A stretch of DNA of 64,000 nt from Bordetella parapertussis (GTDB taxonomy: Bacteria > Pseudomonadota > Gammaproteobacteria > Burkholderiales > Thiobacillaceae), in the NCBI GenBank assembly GCA_945890495.1, contig CAMDCO010000001.1:108003-172002 (forward strand), read 5' to 3'. Of this stretch, positions 50,261 through 62,300 are shown in pieces. Each line of letters begins with the position of its first letter. The stretch's first letter is position 1. Made by a program: the position numbers and the translations under genes. The notes beneath the pieces were generated by a model, which did no database searches, had not been told where the DNA came from, and saw nothing but the letters and a program-made list of their open reading frames with translations.

Positions 50261-52426
50261 TTAGGTGCCAATGCGGCCACCGTCGATGCGGGTAATAACC
50301 ACGGTCGCAGAACGCGGCCGTTTTCCGGCCCCGTACCCCGCATTGGCCGGCCATTGGCTCTCATATTTATCCGGGGCGTTAACATCGGACATCGCCGTAT
50401 TTTCACCCGGATGCTGAATATTGACGAACAGGGCCGTGCCGTCAGGCGACTCACACACGCCGGTAATTTCGCAGCCCTTCGGCCCGACCAAGAAGCGCCG
50501 CAGCGTCGCTAGCGTCGGGGCACGCCCCACCGGCGTAAGGACCCGGGTTGCCGCCACCGGTACCGGACGGCCATCCCCCACGCGCCCCGGCAATGCCGCC
50601 AACATCATGCAGTTGGTCACATCGGTGTACGCGCTGTCATCCGTCTGGATCCAGCAAATCCCCGTGGCGGGCGTAAAGACCAGACCATCCGGGCTAGAAA
50701 AATCCTGATCCGCCGTCAGGCCGGACAGGTTGATGGCCGGATCCGCACCGGCCTCGGCCCCAAACAAGTACACATCCCAAGTAAAGGTCGTCGCAGCGGC
50801 CGCCCCGCCCGCCTCACTCATGCGAAGAATATGACCGTTGACATTGCCCTTGTTCACTTTCCCGGCCTTGTTGTCCTGGTAGGCACGCGGATTGGCGGCA
50901 TCCGCACTTTCCACCGTCCGTTTGCTGTTATTGGTCAAGGTGAAATAGACCTCGCCATTGGCCGGGTTCACCGCGCTCCACTCCGGTCTATCCATCTTTG
51001 TCGCACCTACGGCGTCGGCCGCCAAGCGAGAGTGAATGCACACATCCGCCGGGTCCGCAAAGGCATATTTTGGATACCCGGCAATCCGTGGGTTCGACAG
51101 GGTCAGCGGGATCCAGACACCCCGCCCATCCGGGTCGAAGCGCGCCACATAGAGGGTGCCGCGATCCAGATATTTGTCGCCGGTCGCAAGACGGTCAGCG
51201 GCCGTTGCATCGGCCGGGTCCCAGAGCGCCGCAGAGACCCATTTGTAAATATATTCACCGCGCGCATCGTCCCCCTGATAAATCGCCAAGGGCTGTCCGG
51301 GCACGGGACGAGAAAAGGCGGCCGCCTCATGCGCGAAACGCCCAAGGGCCGTCCGCTTTCGAGGATGGCGCGACGGATCATAAGGATCGACCTCGACGAT
51401 ATAGCCCATCGCATTTGTCTCGTTCCGATAGTCGTCCTCAGCCCGCCCACCGCGCACGCTGACATCCCAGCGTGCAAAACGCGACTCCGCCCCTGCAGAC
51501 TCCCAGCCATGTCGGCTGGCCGAGCCCTGAGGCCGGCCATAACGCTGCAGCGCCACGACACTACGGTCATTGCGCAGGGCATCGTCACCGGCTGCGCGTG
51601 CAAAATAACCGGCCCAGTTTTCTTCCCCGGACAACAAGCTGCCCCACGGCGTGCGCCCCGTTCCACAGTTGTTGAGCGTCCCACGCACCTGGGTGCCTTG
51701 CGGCGAGTAACGCGTACGCAGCAAGGCATTGCCGCGCGCAGGGCCGTGAATCTCAACGGCCGTTTGCAAATGGATGCGGGTATTGAACGGCGAGTCCACC
51801 ACAGGGTGCCAATCATTCCCCGTGCGCCGCACCTCAAAAACTGAAATGCCGTGCAACGCCATCTCCTTGTCCACCTCGGTGGCCGGTCGTGGCAAATCGC
51901 TCCGTCCCCCATCGGCATGCACAAAAAAGGAGCTGCGTAGCTCATCCGTCGTCGCTTCGTGATTCAAGCCAATAAGTGCGCGCTGCGAAGAAGAGGGATC
52001 CGGTCGGCCCGTGGCACCGAGACCAAAAAATTCCATGCCGTCATGGTGATCCCCAAAACGATGCTCGAAATCCGTGTCCGTGCCATCGTTGCGAAACGCC
52101 GGGATCTTTGCCTGCAAGGGATCGCCCAGCGCGCACACAATCGTATAGCGGTAGCCCGGCGGCAGGGTCAGCCTGTCTTCCAGGCTCTTGGGCACCGGCG
52201 AAAAGCCTAGCGTAGCCAGTCCTTCCGCCAAGCCCGTCCTTGCCTCGGCTGCCGCATGGCCAGAATAGTTTAAAAGCCCAATACCCAGCACCCCCGAGGC
52301 GACTGAGCCACCCGCCAAGGCCGCCCCACCCCGCAGGAGATTGCGACGCGACAAACGCAGGGCCATGACCGTTGCAAACTGGGTCAGATCCTCGGAAACA
52401 GGCCGATTAGACATCGTGGATTCCAT
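50261..52426 (-). CDS. PhoX-type (DUF839) phosphatase, Tat-secreted
   Basis: Twin-arginine SRRNLLRGGAALAGGSVASG; NNCGTGRTPWGSLLSGEENW; FSSPDGLVFTPATGICWIQTDDS. ORF open to 52552; start taken as MESTMSNRP. Confidence 0.87.
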   Translation of the reverse strand: MESTMSNRPVSEDLTQFATVMALRLSRRNLLRGGAALAGGSVASGVLGIGLLNYSGHAAAEARTGLAEGLATLGFSPVPKSLEDRLTLPPGYRYTIVCALGDPLQAKIPAFRNDGTDTDFEHRFGDHHDGMEFFGLGATGRPDPSSSQRALIGLNHEATTDELRSSFFVHADGGRSDLPRPATEVDKEMALHGISVFEVRRTGNDWHPVVDSPFNTRIHLQTAVEIHGPARGNALLRTRYSPQGTQVRGTLNNCGTGRTPWGSLLSGEENWAGYFARAAGDDALRNDRSVVALQRYGRPQGSASRHGWESAGAESRFARWDVSVRGGRAEDDYRNETNAMGYIVEVDPYDPSRHPRKRTALGRFAHEAAAFSRPVPGQPLAIYQGDDARGEYIYKWVSAALWDPADATAADRLATGDKYLDRGTLYVARFDPDGRGVWIPLTLSNPRIAGYPKYAFADPADVCIHSRLAADAVGATKMDRPEWSAVNPANGEVYFTLTNNSKRTVESADAANPRAYQDNKAGKVNKGNVNGHILRMSEAGGAAAATTFTWDVYLFGAEAGADPAINLSGLTADQDFSSPDGLVFTPATGICWIQTDDSAYTDVTNCMMLAALPGRVGDGRPVPVAATRVLTPVGRAPTLATLRRFLVGPKGCEITGVCESPDGTALFVNIQHPGENTAMSDVNAPDKYESQWPANAGYGAGKRPRSATVVITRIDGGRIGT

Positions 52427-52464
52427 CACAGGAGATATAAACAAACACAGCCTACTCGCCATTT

Positions 52465-52482
52465 TTGACAAGACGATGACCC
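52465..52482 (-). promoter_or_regulatory. Candidate Pho box upstream of the PhoX-like gene
   Basis: Minus strand GGGTCATCGTCTTGTCAA: GTCAT-N5-TGTCA with the same spacing as CTGTCATAWAWCTGTCAY; ~40-55 bp upstream of the chosen start. Confidence 0.5.
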
Positions 52483-52630
52483 TCCCGAGAAGGCCTGGCA
52501 AACGATTCAGGGCGCGATAGATGGAATTCGTTGATTCTGTTAGTGTAATCATTGACTTGAAATTTGCCGAATGAATCCGTGGCCATCCAAACCTTCGTCA
52601 CGGCCACATCCTCTCGACACGGAAGACACC

Positions 52631-53293
52631 ATGCCCAATGCCTACATCATCACCATCGTGAACCAAAAAGGGGGGTCCGGAAAAACCACCCTAACCATGC
52701 TTCTGGCCGGCGCACTGGCGGACACCTATGCCAAGGTGCTGGTGGCTGACACCGATCCTCAAAACTCATCCATGTTCTGGGCCAGCCGTAGCGCCCACTT
52801 CCCTGCCGAGGTGAAAGACTTCTCGCAGGAGCCTGAGAGACTCGCCAAGCGGATTGGCAAGCGGATCGAAGAATACGAATTCATCCTGATTGACTGTCCG
52901 CCGCACGCCTCGGCCCCGGCCACTGAGAGCGCCTTGGCCATGTCGCATCTAGCCCTTGTTCCGCTCAACCCATCGCCGCTGGATCTGCATGCCAGCCTGG
53001 GCATCCGCGAAACCATCGCCAAGGTGCGGGCAGAAGGCAACACCGCACTCAAGGCCCGTCTGGTACTCAATCAGGCCCAGCCGCAGACGCGCATGACACA
53101 AGACCTTGAGGTCGCCCTGGCGCAGTTCGGGATTCCGCTCATGAAGGCACAACTGCACCAGCGCACCGCCTATCGACAATGCGCCCTGCATGGACAAACC
53201 ATCGGCAGCAAGAAACTCTCCTCACCGCTGGCGGCACTGGAAGTCGCTGCCCTTAAGCGCGAAGTGCTGCAAATCCTTAAGCGTTCAGCGTAG
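52631..53293 (+). CDS. ParA/MinD-family ATPase (orphan, no adjacent ParB)
   Basis: IITIVNQKGGSGKTTLTMLLAGALADTYAKVLVADTDPQNSSMFWA; ILIDCPPHASAPATESALAMSHLALVPLNPSPLD. Confidence 0.9.
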   Translation: MPNAYIITIVNQKGGSGKTTLTMLLAGALADTYAKVLVADTDPQNSSMFWASRSAHFPAEVKDFSQEPERLAKRIGKRIEEYEFILIDCPPHASAPATESALAMSHLALVPLNPSPLDLHASLGIRETIAKVRAEGNTALKARLVLNQAQPQTRMTQDLEVALAQFGIPLMKAQLHQRTAYRQCALHGQTIGSKKLSSPLAALEVAALKREVLQILKRSA

Positions 53294-53314
53294 CGCCGGT
53301 AGCCCCGGTGCCGA

Positions 53315-54670
53315 TTAAATAGCCAAACGCCGCACTACGGTAGCAATCCGCTCGGCCGCGGCCTGCACAACGGCAGCATCCATGCCTTCGGCCATCACCC
53401 GCACCAAGGGTTCGGTGCCGGAGGCACGCAGCAGGATGCGGCCTTGACCGGCGAAGGCAGCGTCTTCGGCTGCCGCAGCCGCGACCACCTCAGGATGCTG
53501 GGCCAGTTCGCGCGGGGCCTTGATATTCAGCAGCACCTGCGGCCAGAGCGGACAGTCGGCGACCAGTTCGGACAGGCTTTGCCCGGTGCGGCGCAGCGCG
53601 GCCAGCACCTGCAAGGCGGAAATGATGCCATCGCCGGTGGTATGGCGATCCATGCACAGCAGATGGCCAGAACCTTCGCCGCCCAGCACCCAGCCACGCG
53701 CCTGCATGCGTTCCAGCACATAGCGATCGCCCACCTTGGCGCGCTCGAAATCGAGGCCCAGTGCACGCAAGGCCTGCTCCACCGCACCGTTGGTCATCTG
53801 CGTGCCGACCACGCCCTCCACCGTTTCACCCGCCGCCAGGCGGCTCTTGGCCATGAGGTAGAGCAGGCGATCGCCATCCACGATCTCGCCGTCGGCGTCG
53901 CACATGATCAGACGGTCACCATCGCCATCCAGCGCAATGCCCAGATCAGCGCCATTGGCACGCACCGCCTCGGCCATCAACTCAGGATGGGTCGCACCGC
54001 AGCCCTCGTTGATGTTGAAGCCGTCCGGATGATTGGCAATGGCGATCACCTCGGCACCTAGTTCGTGCAGCACCGGCGGCGCGACATGGTAGGTAGCACC
54101 GTTAGCGCAATCGACAACGATGCGCAGGCCCTTGAGATCCAGCTCATACGGGAAACTGCCCTTGCAAAACTCGATGTAACGGCCGGGCGCGTCGTCCAGT
54201 CGCTTAACCTTGCCAATCAGCCGCGCCTCGGCGGTGACTAGCGGCTTGTCGATGGCCGCCTCGATCTCCAGTTCCACCGCGTCCGGCAGCTTGTAGCCAT
54301 TACCGGAGAAGAACTTGATGCCGTTGTCCTCGAACGGATTGTGCGAGGCCGAAATCACCACGCCAGCCGATAGGCGCAAGGTGCGGGTGAGGTAGGCCAC
54401 CGCCGGCGTCGGCATCGGCCCCACCAGACGCACATCAACGCCCGCCGCCGTAAAACCCGCCTCCAGCGCCGACTCCAACATGTAGCCGGACAGTCGCGTG
54501 TCCTTGCCAATCAACACCATGGGCCGTGCGCCGTGGTCGCGCTGCTGCGCCAGCACCTGGCCGGCGGCATAGCCCAGCTTCAACGCAAAATCCGGCGTGA
54601 TCGGCGCCTCGCCCACCCGACCGCGCACACCATCGGTGCCGAAATATTTCCTGCTGCCTGTCGCACTCAT
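53315..54670 (-). CDS. glmM: Phosphoglucosamine mutase
   Basis: [59 protein letters not shown]. Confidence 0.98.
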   Translation of the reverse strand: MSATGSRKYFGTDGVRGRVGEAPITPDFALKLGYAAGQVLAQQRDHGARPMVLIGKDTRLSGYMLESALEAGFTAAGVDVRLVGPMPTPAVAYLTRTLRLSAGVVISASHNPFEDNGIKFFSGNGYKLPDAVELEIEAAIDKPLVTAEARLIGKVKRLDDAPGRYIEFCKGSFPYELDLKGLRIVVDCANGATYHVAPPVLHELGAEVIAIANHPDGFNINEGCGATHPELMAEAVRANGADLGIALDGDGDRLIMCDADGEIVDGDRLLYLMAKSRLAAGETVEGVVGTQMTNGAVEQALRALGLDFERAKVGDRYVLERMQARGWVLGGEGSGHLLCMDRHTTGDGIISALQVLAALRRTGQSLSELVADCPLWPQVLLNIKAPRELAQHPEVVAAAAAEDAAFAGQGRILLRASGTEPLVRVMAEGMDAAVVQAAAERIATVVRRLAI

Positions 54671-55461
54671 CGCGTTCTCTCCCAAATTTTCAGCGCATCC
54701 ACCGTGGCCGCCACATCGTGTACCCGCACGATGGAGGCGCCCTTTTCGACCGCCCGTAGCGCCGCCGCAACGCTGCCCGCCAACCGATCCTCGACCGACC
54801 GACCGGTGATCTCACCGATCATGCGTTTGCGCGACACGCCCACCAACACCGGTGCCAGTTCTGCCAAACGCGGTAAACCCCGCAACAAGGTCAGATTGTG
54901 TTCCAGTGTCTTGCCAAAGCCAAATCCCGGGTCAATACAAAGCCGCGAGCGGGCAATGCCGGCGGCCTCGCACGCAGCGATACGAGTGGCCAGAAAGTCA
55001 TACACCTCATTCAGCACATCGCGGTACTGCGGCGCATCCTGCATGCGGCGCGGCTCACCCTGCATGTGCATCAGACAAACTGCGCAATCACTGTCCCGCA
55101 CCGCCTCCAGCGCACCCTGCGCCTGCAAGGCGCGCACATCGTTGATCATCGCCGCACCCGCCGCCAGCGCCGCACGCATCACGGCCGGTTTCATCGTATC
55201 TACCGAGACCGGTACCCCGCAATGACGCAAACCCTCCAGTACCGGCAGGATACGCTCCAGTTCCTCCTGTTCGCCCACCGCCTGCGCCCCCGGCCGCGTC
55301 GACTCGCCGCCAATATCCAGGCCATCCGCGCCTGCGTCGATCAGACAACGGGCCTGATCCAGCGCCTGAGCAGGCGAATAAAAACGCCCGCCGTCGGAAA
55401 ACGAGTCGGGCGTCACATTGACGATGCCCATCACCTGCGGGCGATCGTTTTGCAAGATCAC
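54667..55461 (-). CDS. folP: Dihydropteroate synthase
   Basis: [54 protein letters not shown] start at 55461 preferred because the longest ORF overlaps ftsH by >50 bp. Confidence 0.95.
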   Translation of the reverse strand: MILQNDRPQVMGIVNVTPDSFSDGGRFYSPAQALDQARCLIDAGADGLDIGGESTRPGAQAVGEQEELERILPVLEGLRHCGVPVSVDTMKPAVMRAALAAGAAMINDVRALQAQGALEAVRDSDCAVCLMHMQGEPRRMQDAPQYRDVLNEVYDFLATRIAACEAAGIARSRLCIDPGFGFGKTLEHNLTLLRGLPRLAELAPVLVGVSRKRMIGEITGRSVEDRLAGSVAAALRAVEKGASIVRVHDVAATVDALKIWERTR

Positions 55462-55474
55462 GGCCTTAGCGGAA

Positions 55475-57367
55475 TCAGGCTTCTTCCGCCGGTTGCGTCG
55501 TTGCCTCAGGAGCCGCAGGCGGTTCACTGGCCGGCGGGTTCGGAACCGGTGCCGGCTTAGGCGGACGCGCTGGGCGGCCTTCCATGATGTCGTCGATCTG
55601 CTCGATGCCGATGGTCTCCCATTCCAGCAAGGCTTGGGTCATCGCCTCGATCTTGTCCCGGTTCGCTTCGATGAGCTGGCGGGCGCGGGCGTACTGCGCG
55701 TCAACAATGCAGCGCACCTCGGCATCCACCTTTTGCAGGGTCGCCTCGGACACGCTCTTGTGCGTGGTGACCGAACGGCCCAGGAAGACCTCGCCCTCCT
55801 CTTCACCGTACACCATGGTGCCCAGCGCGTCGGACATGCCCCATTGGGTCACCATCCGCCGTGCCAGATCGGTAGCGCGCTGGAAATCGTTGGACGCGCC
55901 GGTGGTCATCTGATTCATGAAGATCTCTTCGGCGATACGACCGCCAAACAGCACGCAGACCGTAGATAACAGGCGAATCTTGTCCTGGCTATAACGGTCC
56001 TCAGTCGGCAACTGCATGGTCACGCCCAAGGCGCGGCCGCGCGGGATGATCGTGACCTTGTGCACCGGATCGGTCTTTGGCAGCAAGCGGGCGACGACCG
56101 CATGGCCAGACTCATGATAGGCCGTGTTCTTGCGCTCCTCCTCGGGCATGATCATTGAACGACGCTCGGCGCCCATCATGATCTTGTCCTTGGCGCGCTC
56201 GAAGTCATCCATATCGACCACGCGTTTGTTGCCGCGGGCAGCAAACAAGGCCGCCTCGTTGACCAGATTGGCAAGATCCGCACCCGAGAAACCGGGCGTA
56301 CCCCGAGCAATGATGTCGGCCTTCACATCTTGCGAGATCGGCACCTTGCGCATGTGCACCATCAGGATCTGCTCGCGACCGCGAATATCAGGTAGCGGCA
56401 CCACCACCTGACGGTCGAAGCGACCCGGACGCAACAGGGCCGGATCCAACACATCAGGACGGTTGGTGGCGGCGATAATGATGACGCCCTGATTGGCCTC
56501 AAAGCCATCCATTTCCACCAGCAACTGATTCAGCGTCTGCTCGCGTTCATCATTTCCACCGCCCAGACCCGCACCGCGCTGGCGACCGACCGCATCGATC
56601 TCGTCGATGAACAGGATGCAGGGCGAATGCTTCTTGGCTTGCTCAAACATGTCGCGCACCCGCGCCGCACCGACACCGACAAACATCTCAACGAAGTCCG
56701 AACCGGAGATGGTGAAGAACGGTACTTTGGCCTCGCCCGCAATGGCCTTCGCCAAGAGGGTCTTGCCGGTACCTGGCGAACCCACCAACAGCACCCCCCG
56801 CGGGATGCGTCCGCCCAGTTTCTGGAACTTGGACGGGTCACGCAAGAACTCGACCAGTTCGCCCACTTCGTCCTTCGCCTCATCGCAGCCCGCGACATCG
56901 GCGAAAGTGACGGTGTTGGTGTCCTGATCAAGCAGACGGGCTTTGCTCTTGCCGAAAGAGAAGGCGCCGCCCTTGCCGCCACCTTGCATCTGGCGCATGA
57001 AGAATACCCAGACACCAATCAAGAGCAACATGGGGAACCAGGACACGAAAATGCTGGTCAGCATGGACGGCTGTTCCTCCGGCTTAACCTCGACCGTTAC
57101 CCCATTCTTGAGCAGGTCAGACACCATCCATGGATCGTTGGGGGCATAGGTGGTAAAGCGTTGGCCATCGGTCTGCGTGCCGCGCAGGACATGACCGTCG
57201 ATGGTGACCTTGGCGATGCGGCCTTGTGTTACCTCATCCAAGAACTGTGAATATTCGAGTTGCGACGACCCACCACCCGAATCGCGCGGACCAAACTGGT
57301 TGAACACCGTCATCAGCACGAGGGCAATAACCAGCCATACCCCTACATTTTTAAAAAGATTGTTCAA
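55475..57367 (-). CDS. ftsH: ATP-dependent zinc metalloprotease FtsH
   Basis: [40 protein letters not shown] zinc motif. Confidence 0.98.
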   Translation of the reverse strand: MNNLFKNVGVWLVIALVLMTVFNQFGPRDSGGGSSQLEYSQFLDEVTQGRIAKVTIDGHVLRGTQTDGQRFTTYAPNDPWMVSDLLKNGVTVEVKPEEQPSMLTSIFVSWFPMLLLIGVWVFFMRQMQGGGKGGAFSFGKSKARLLDQDTNTVTFADVAGCDEAKDEVGELVEFLRDPSKFQKLGGRIPRGVLLVGSPGTGKTLLAKAIAGEAKVPFFTISGSDFVEMFVGVGAARVRDMFEQAKKHSPCILFIDEIDAVGRQRGAGLGGGNDEREQTLNQLLVEMDGFEANQGVIIIAATNRPDVLDPALLRPGRFDRQVVVPLPDIRGREQILMVHMRKVPISQDVKADIIARGTPGFSGADLANLVNEAALFAARGNKRVVDMDDFERAKDKIMMGAERRSMIMPEEERKNTAYHESGHAVVARLLPKTDPVHKVTIIPRGRALGVTMQLPTEDRYSQDKIRLLSTVCVLFGGRIAEEIFMNQMTTGASNDFQRATDLARRMVTQWGMSDALGTMVYGEEEGEVFLGRSVTTHKSVSEATLQKVDAEVRCIVDAQYARARQLIEANRDKIEAMTQALLEWETIGIEQIDDIMEGRPARPPKPAPVPNPPASEPPAAPEATTQPAEEA

Positions 57368-57442
57368 TCTCGCACCCTTTAATCACATACCCGCGACGCG
57401 CTGCCGCACATCGGCGCACAGTAGTCCAATTAATCGGTCCAA

Positions 57443-58063
57443 TCAATGTCGCAGACCCCGTCCCAACAAATAAACCTCGGTGCTCTCATCCCGCGAGGCC
57501 TTGGGTTTGCGCGATACCACCGCCTTGAATGCACCCCGCATCTGCCGCAAAAAGTCCTCAAACCCGGCACCCTGAAAGACCTTGATCAGGAAGACCCCTT
57601 CCGGACGCAACACACTCTGGGCGAACTCAAGCGCCATCTCGGCCAAGGCATAGGATTTCGCCTGATCTGACAACAACACGCCAGTCAAGTTGGGGGCAAT
57701 ATCAGAAAGTACAAGGTCTACCGGATGGCCATCCAAGCGCGACAGGAAATCATCTAAGACCGCCTGGCTGGAAAAATCGCCCTGCACAAACTCAACCCCC
57801 TTGACCGGCTCCATCGGCAACAGATCAATGGCCAAGACAGATCCTTGGCCCTGGAGTCGCTCACTCACTACCTGGCACCAACCGCCCGGAGCGCTACCCA
57901 GATCCACCACGCGGATGCCGGAGCGAAGCAGGCGGTCCTTTTCCAGGATTTCAATCAATTTGAAGGCAGAGCGGGCGCGATAACCTGCCTTGGTGGCCAG
58001 CTGCACATAGTAATCGTTGGCATGGCGCTGATGCCAGATATGAGTTTTTGCACTACGCTTCAT
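57443..58063 (-). CDS. rlmE: 23S rRNA (uridine2552-2'-O)-methyltransferase RlmE/FtsJ
   Basis: YRARSAFKLIEILEKDRLLRSGIRVVDLGSAPGGWCQVVSERL; LVLSDIAPNLTGV. Confidence 0.97.
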   Translation of the reverse strand: MKRSAKTHIWHQRHANDYYVQLATKAGYRARSAFKLIEILEKDRLLRSGIRVVDLGSAPGGWCQVVSERLQGQGSVLAIDLLPMEPVKGVEFVQGDFSSQAVLDDFLSRLDGHPVDLVLSDIAPNLTGVLLSDQAKSYALAEMALEFAQSVLRPEGVFLIKVFQGAGFEDFLRQMRGAFKAVVSRKPKASRDESTEVYLLGRGLRH

Positions 58064-58096
58064 GATGCGGCCCTGCTCCTCAGGTAAAATAGAGGC

Positions 58097-58405
58097 ATGA
58101 ATACTTCAGCCACAACAATCCTCACCCCGCAACAGCGGAAATTTCTCCGTGCCCAGGCCCACGACCTAAAGCCCGTCGTGATGATCGGCAACCAAGGACT
58201 GACCGAGGCCGTGCTCCGGGAGACACAACGCTCCCTCGTCGCCCATGAACTGATCAAGATCCGCGTCCTCGGCGATGACCGTACGGCCCGCGAGGCCTGG
58301 TTGGTCGAGATCTGCGCCGCTACGGGTGCCGCCCCGGTGCAGCACATTGGTAAGCTATTACTCATTTATCGCCCGGCAGACACACCACGACTGCAATTAC
58401 CGTGA
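58097..58405 (+). CDS. yhbY: YhbY family RNA-binding protein
   Basis: LTPQQRKFLRAQAHDLKPVVMIGNQGLTEAVLRETQRSLVAHELIKIRVLGDDR. Confidence 0.94.
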   Translation: MNTSATTILTPQQRKFLRAQAHDLKPVVMIGNQGLTEAVLRETQRSLVAHELIKIRVLGDDRTAREAWLVEICAATGAAPVQHIGKLLLIYRPADTPRLQLP

Positions 58406-58846
58406 CTTAGCGACGAGAGCCAGACCTAACAGGCTCTCGATCAGATAGACCACGCTGGACACCCCATGCCAGGTCTCGAAGCGATCACGGAAGAGGGTCT
58501 CCATGACATCCTTGGGCATCGCCTCGGCTTTTAGTTCAGCGAGAATCGGCTGGATACCGAAGTATTGCGCCAAGGTCAGGAGCAGCATCGCCAGAACGAT
58601 CCAGAATGCGGCCTGTTTGAAGGCCTGCCCCCCCGCTGCCTGCACCCGCGACAGGAGCAACCACGCCGCACAGGCCATCCCGACCCAAGCCATTCCCGCA
58701 AACATCTTCCCCGCCAGTAGCCCCGCCAGGGCCCTGTCTTCAGGAAGGTTATGGAATAACAGCGGGGCCACCAGATAGCCCACTGCCCACAAGCCCCCGA
58801 CCCACAGGACAATAGCCCAGGCCGAGATCATCTGACCTAGGCGCAT
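58397..58846 (-). CDS. DUF4149-type membrane protein
   Basis: Four predicted TM segments; WVGGLWAVGYLVAPLLFHNLPEDRALAGLLAGKMF; adjacent to greA. Confidence 0.75.
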   Translation of the reverse strand: MRLGQMISAWAIVLWVGGLWAVGYLVAPLLFHNLPEDRALAGLLAGKMFAGMAWVGMACAAWLLLSRVQAAGGQAFKQAAFWIVLAMLLLTLAQYFGIQPILAELKAEAMPKDVMETLFRDRFETWHGVSSVVYLIESLLGLALVAKSR

Positions 58847-58852
58847 AACTGT

Positions 58853-59329
58853 TCAGAGATAATGTACATCGAGAATCTCAAAATGGCGCACCCCACCGGG
58901 GGCCTGGACATCGGCCACATCATCGGCGTATTTACCAATCAGGGCACGCGCAAGCGGTGAACTCACGGAGACCTTACCCTGCTTGATGTTGGCCTCGTCA
59001 TCGCCGACGATTTGGTAGCGCACCTCTTCGCCTGTCGCGGCATCCACCAACACCACCGTGGCACCAAAAACAACGCGGCCTTCGGCATCCAAGTGCCTCG
59101 GATCGATGATCTGAGCGTTAGACAGCTTGGCTTCAAGTTCCTTGATACGCCCCTCGACGAAACCCTGCCGTTCTTTGGCGGCATCATATTCGGCGTTTTC
59201 TGAGAGATCCCCATGCGAACGCGCCTCGGCAATCGCTGCAATCACCGTCGGACGGTCGACAGACTTCAAATGTTGCAATTCTTTGCGCAGCAGATCGGCA
59301 CCGATCACTGTCAATGGCACCTTGTTCAT
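58853..59329 (-). CDS. greA: Transcription elongation factor GreA
   Basis: [56 protein letters not shown]. Confidence 0.97.
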   Translation of the reverse strand: MNKVPLTVIGADLLRKELQHLKSVDRPTVIAAIAEARSHGDLSENAEYDAAKERQGFVEGRIKELEAKLSNAQIIDPRHLDAEGRVVFGATVVLVDAATGEEVRYQIVGDDEANIKQGKVSVSSPLARALIGKYADDVADVQAPGGVRHFEILDVHYL

Positions 59330-62300
59330 GCGAGTCCTTCTTCTAGTTGACGGTGCAGTGATTGCAAGTCATAGACGCTAATTTCGCGCCGCTCCCTCAT
59401 GCCCTGACAGGCCGCCAGTGCACCCGCCAGCGTGGTGTAATACGGCACATTCGCCGCCATTGCACCGGTACGAATCGAGGCCGAATCCTTGGCTCCGCGT
59501 TTGTCCTCAACCACATTGACGATCAAGGCCACATCTCGATTCTTGATCATATCCACAATATGCGGCCGCCCCTCACCCACCTTGTTGACCCGCGTCACGG
59601 GAAAACCGGCGGCCTGGATCGCCTTGGCCGTGCCCTTGGTCGCATAGAGGTTGAAACCCAATTCGATCAATAACTTAGCAACTTCAGCTACGCGCGGATG
59701 CTCGACATCGCGCACCGACAGACAGACATTTCCCTCGCGCGGCAAATTGACGCTAGCGGCATATTGCGACTTCAGGAAGGCCTCGCCAAAGCAGCCCGAG
59801 ATGCCCATAACCTCGCCGGTCGAACGCATCTCCGGCCCCAGCAAGGGATCAACACCCGGAAACTTGCGGAACGGAAAGACCGCTTCCTTAACCGAAAAAT
59901 ACGGCGGGATGATCTCCCGAGTCACGCCTTGAGAGGCCAGGCTCTGGCCCGTCATGCAACGCGCAGCCACCTTGGCCAGCGGTCGACCTGTCGCCTTGGA
60001 TACAAAGGGGACCGTACGCGAGGCACGCGGATTAACCTCCAGCACGAACACCTTGGCCTGATCGCCCTCACCCTGGATAGCGAACTGCACATTCATCAGA
60101 CCAATGACATTAAGGGCACGCGCCATGGCCACGGTTTGACGACGGATTTCATCCTGTAAGGCATCTGACAAGGAATAGGGCGGTAGCGAGCAAGCCGAAT
60201 CACCCGAATGGATACCGGCCTGTTCGATGTGTTCCATGATGCCGCCCATGACCACCTCCTGGCCGTCGCATAGGGCATCGACATCAATCTCAATCGCATC
60301 ATCAAGAAAGCGATCCAGCAACACCGGTGAGTCGTTGGACACCTTCACCGCTTCGCGCATATAGCGTTGCAGGTCGGCCTCTTCACGCACGATCTCCATG
60401 GCGCGACCACCCAGCACATAGGAAGGCCGCACCACCAAGGGATAGCCAATCTCTTCAGCGAGACGCAGGGCATCCGCCTCGGTACGTGCGGTGCGATTGG
60501 GCGGCTGACGCAGGCCCAGCGCATTGATCAGCTTCTGGAAGCGCTCGCGGTCTTCCGCCGCATCGATCATGTCCGGCGAGGTTCCGATGATGGGTACGCC
60601 GTATTTTTCGAGGTCGCGCGCCAACTTCAGCGGCGTCTGGCCGCCGTACTGGACGATGACGCCCTTGGGCTTTTCAATGCGCACGATCTCCAGCACATCT
60701 TCCAGTGTCACCGGCTCGAAATAAAGACGGTCAGAGGTATCGTAATCCGTCGATACGGTTTCCGGATTGCAGTTGACCATGATGGTTTCATAGCCGTCCG
60801 CGCGACAGGCCATGGCCGCATGGACGCAACAGTAATCAAACTCGATGCCCTGACCGATACGGTTCGGACCCCCGCCCAAGACCATAATCTTGTCTCGCTG
60901 GGTCGGTTGCGCCTCACACTCTTCTTCGTAACACGAATACAAATAGGCCGTGGCCGTAGAAAATTCGGCGGCGCAGGTATCAACGCGCTTGTACACGGGG
61001 TTAACGCCCAGCTCCCAGCGTCGCGCACGCACGGCGTGCTGGTCGGTACCCAGCAGGGTCGCCAGACGGCGGTCAGAGAAACCGGCACGCTTCAGTTGAT
61101 ACAAGGCCTCGCGTTCAATCGCGTGCAGGGCCTGGCCCCGCATGGCATCCTCCTGACGCACCAGATCAGCGATCTGAACCAAGAACCAAGGGTCAATCTT
61201 TGAATAGCCAAACACCTCATCCACGCTCATGCCGATACGGAAGGCATCGGCCACATAAAAGAGACGATCGGCACCCGGGTTGCTCATCTCCGAGATGATG
61301 ACATCCCGCTCACGGGTCTTTTCGTCGAGCCCGTCCACGCCGGTTTCCAGGCCACGCAAGGCCTTTTGCAAGGACTCCTGGAAGGTGCGGCCCATAGCCA
61401 TCACCTCACCCACCGACTTCATTTGTGTGGTCAGACGATCGTTGGCCTGCGGGAACTTTTCAAACGCGAAACGCGGGATCTTGGTCACCACATAATCAAT
61501 CGAAGGCTCGAACGAGGCGGGTGTGGCCCCGCCCGTAATCTCATTTTTCAATTCGTCCAGGGTATAACCCACCGCCAGCTTGGCCGCCACCCTGGCAATC
61601 GGGAAACCCGTGGCCTTGGAAGCCAGCGCCGAGGACCGCGACACCCGCGGATTCATCTCGATCACCACCATCCGGCCATCCTCCGGATTGACGGAGAACT
61701 GCACATTGGCCCCCCCCGTATCGACACCAATCTCGCGCAATACGGCAATCGAAGCGTTACGCATAATCTGGTATTCACGGTCCGTCAGCGTCTGTGCCGG
61801 GGCCACGGTGATGGAATCACCGGTGTGCACGCCCATCGGATCGAGATTCTCGATGGAACAAATGATGATGCAGTTGTCCTTGTGGTCGCGAACCACCTCC
61901 ATCTCGTACTCTTTCCAACCCAGCAGGGATTCCTCAATCAGGAGCTCATGGGTGGGGGACGCCTCCAGGCCGCGTTCGCAGATCTCGACAAACTCGACCA
62001 TATTGTAGGCAATCCCACCGCCACTCCCGCCCATCGTGAAAGAGGGCCGGATAATGGTTGGAAAGCCCATGGCCGCCTGCACTTGCAAGGCCTCTACCAT
62101 AGAGTGCGCAATGCCCGAACGCGCCGAGGCCAAACCGATACGAGTCATCGCCTGCTTGAACTTCTCGCGATCCTCCGCCATATCGATGGCCTCGCGCTTG
62201 GCCCCGATCATCTGAACACCAAACTGCTCAAGGACCCCATTCGAAGCCAGATCCAGCGCACAGTTCAGTGCAGTCTGACCGCCCATGGTCGGCAGCAGTG

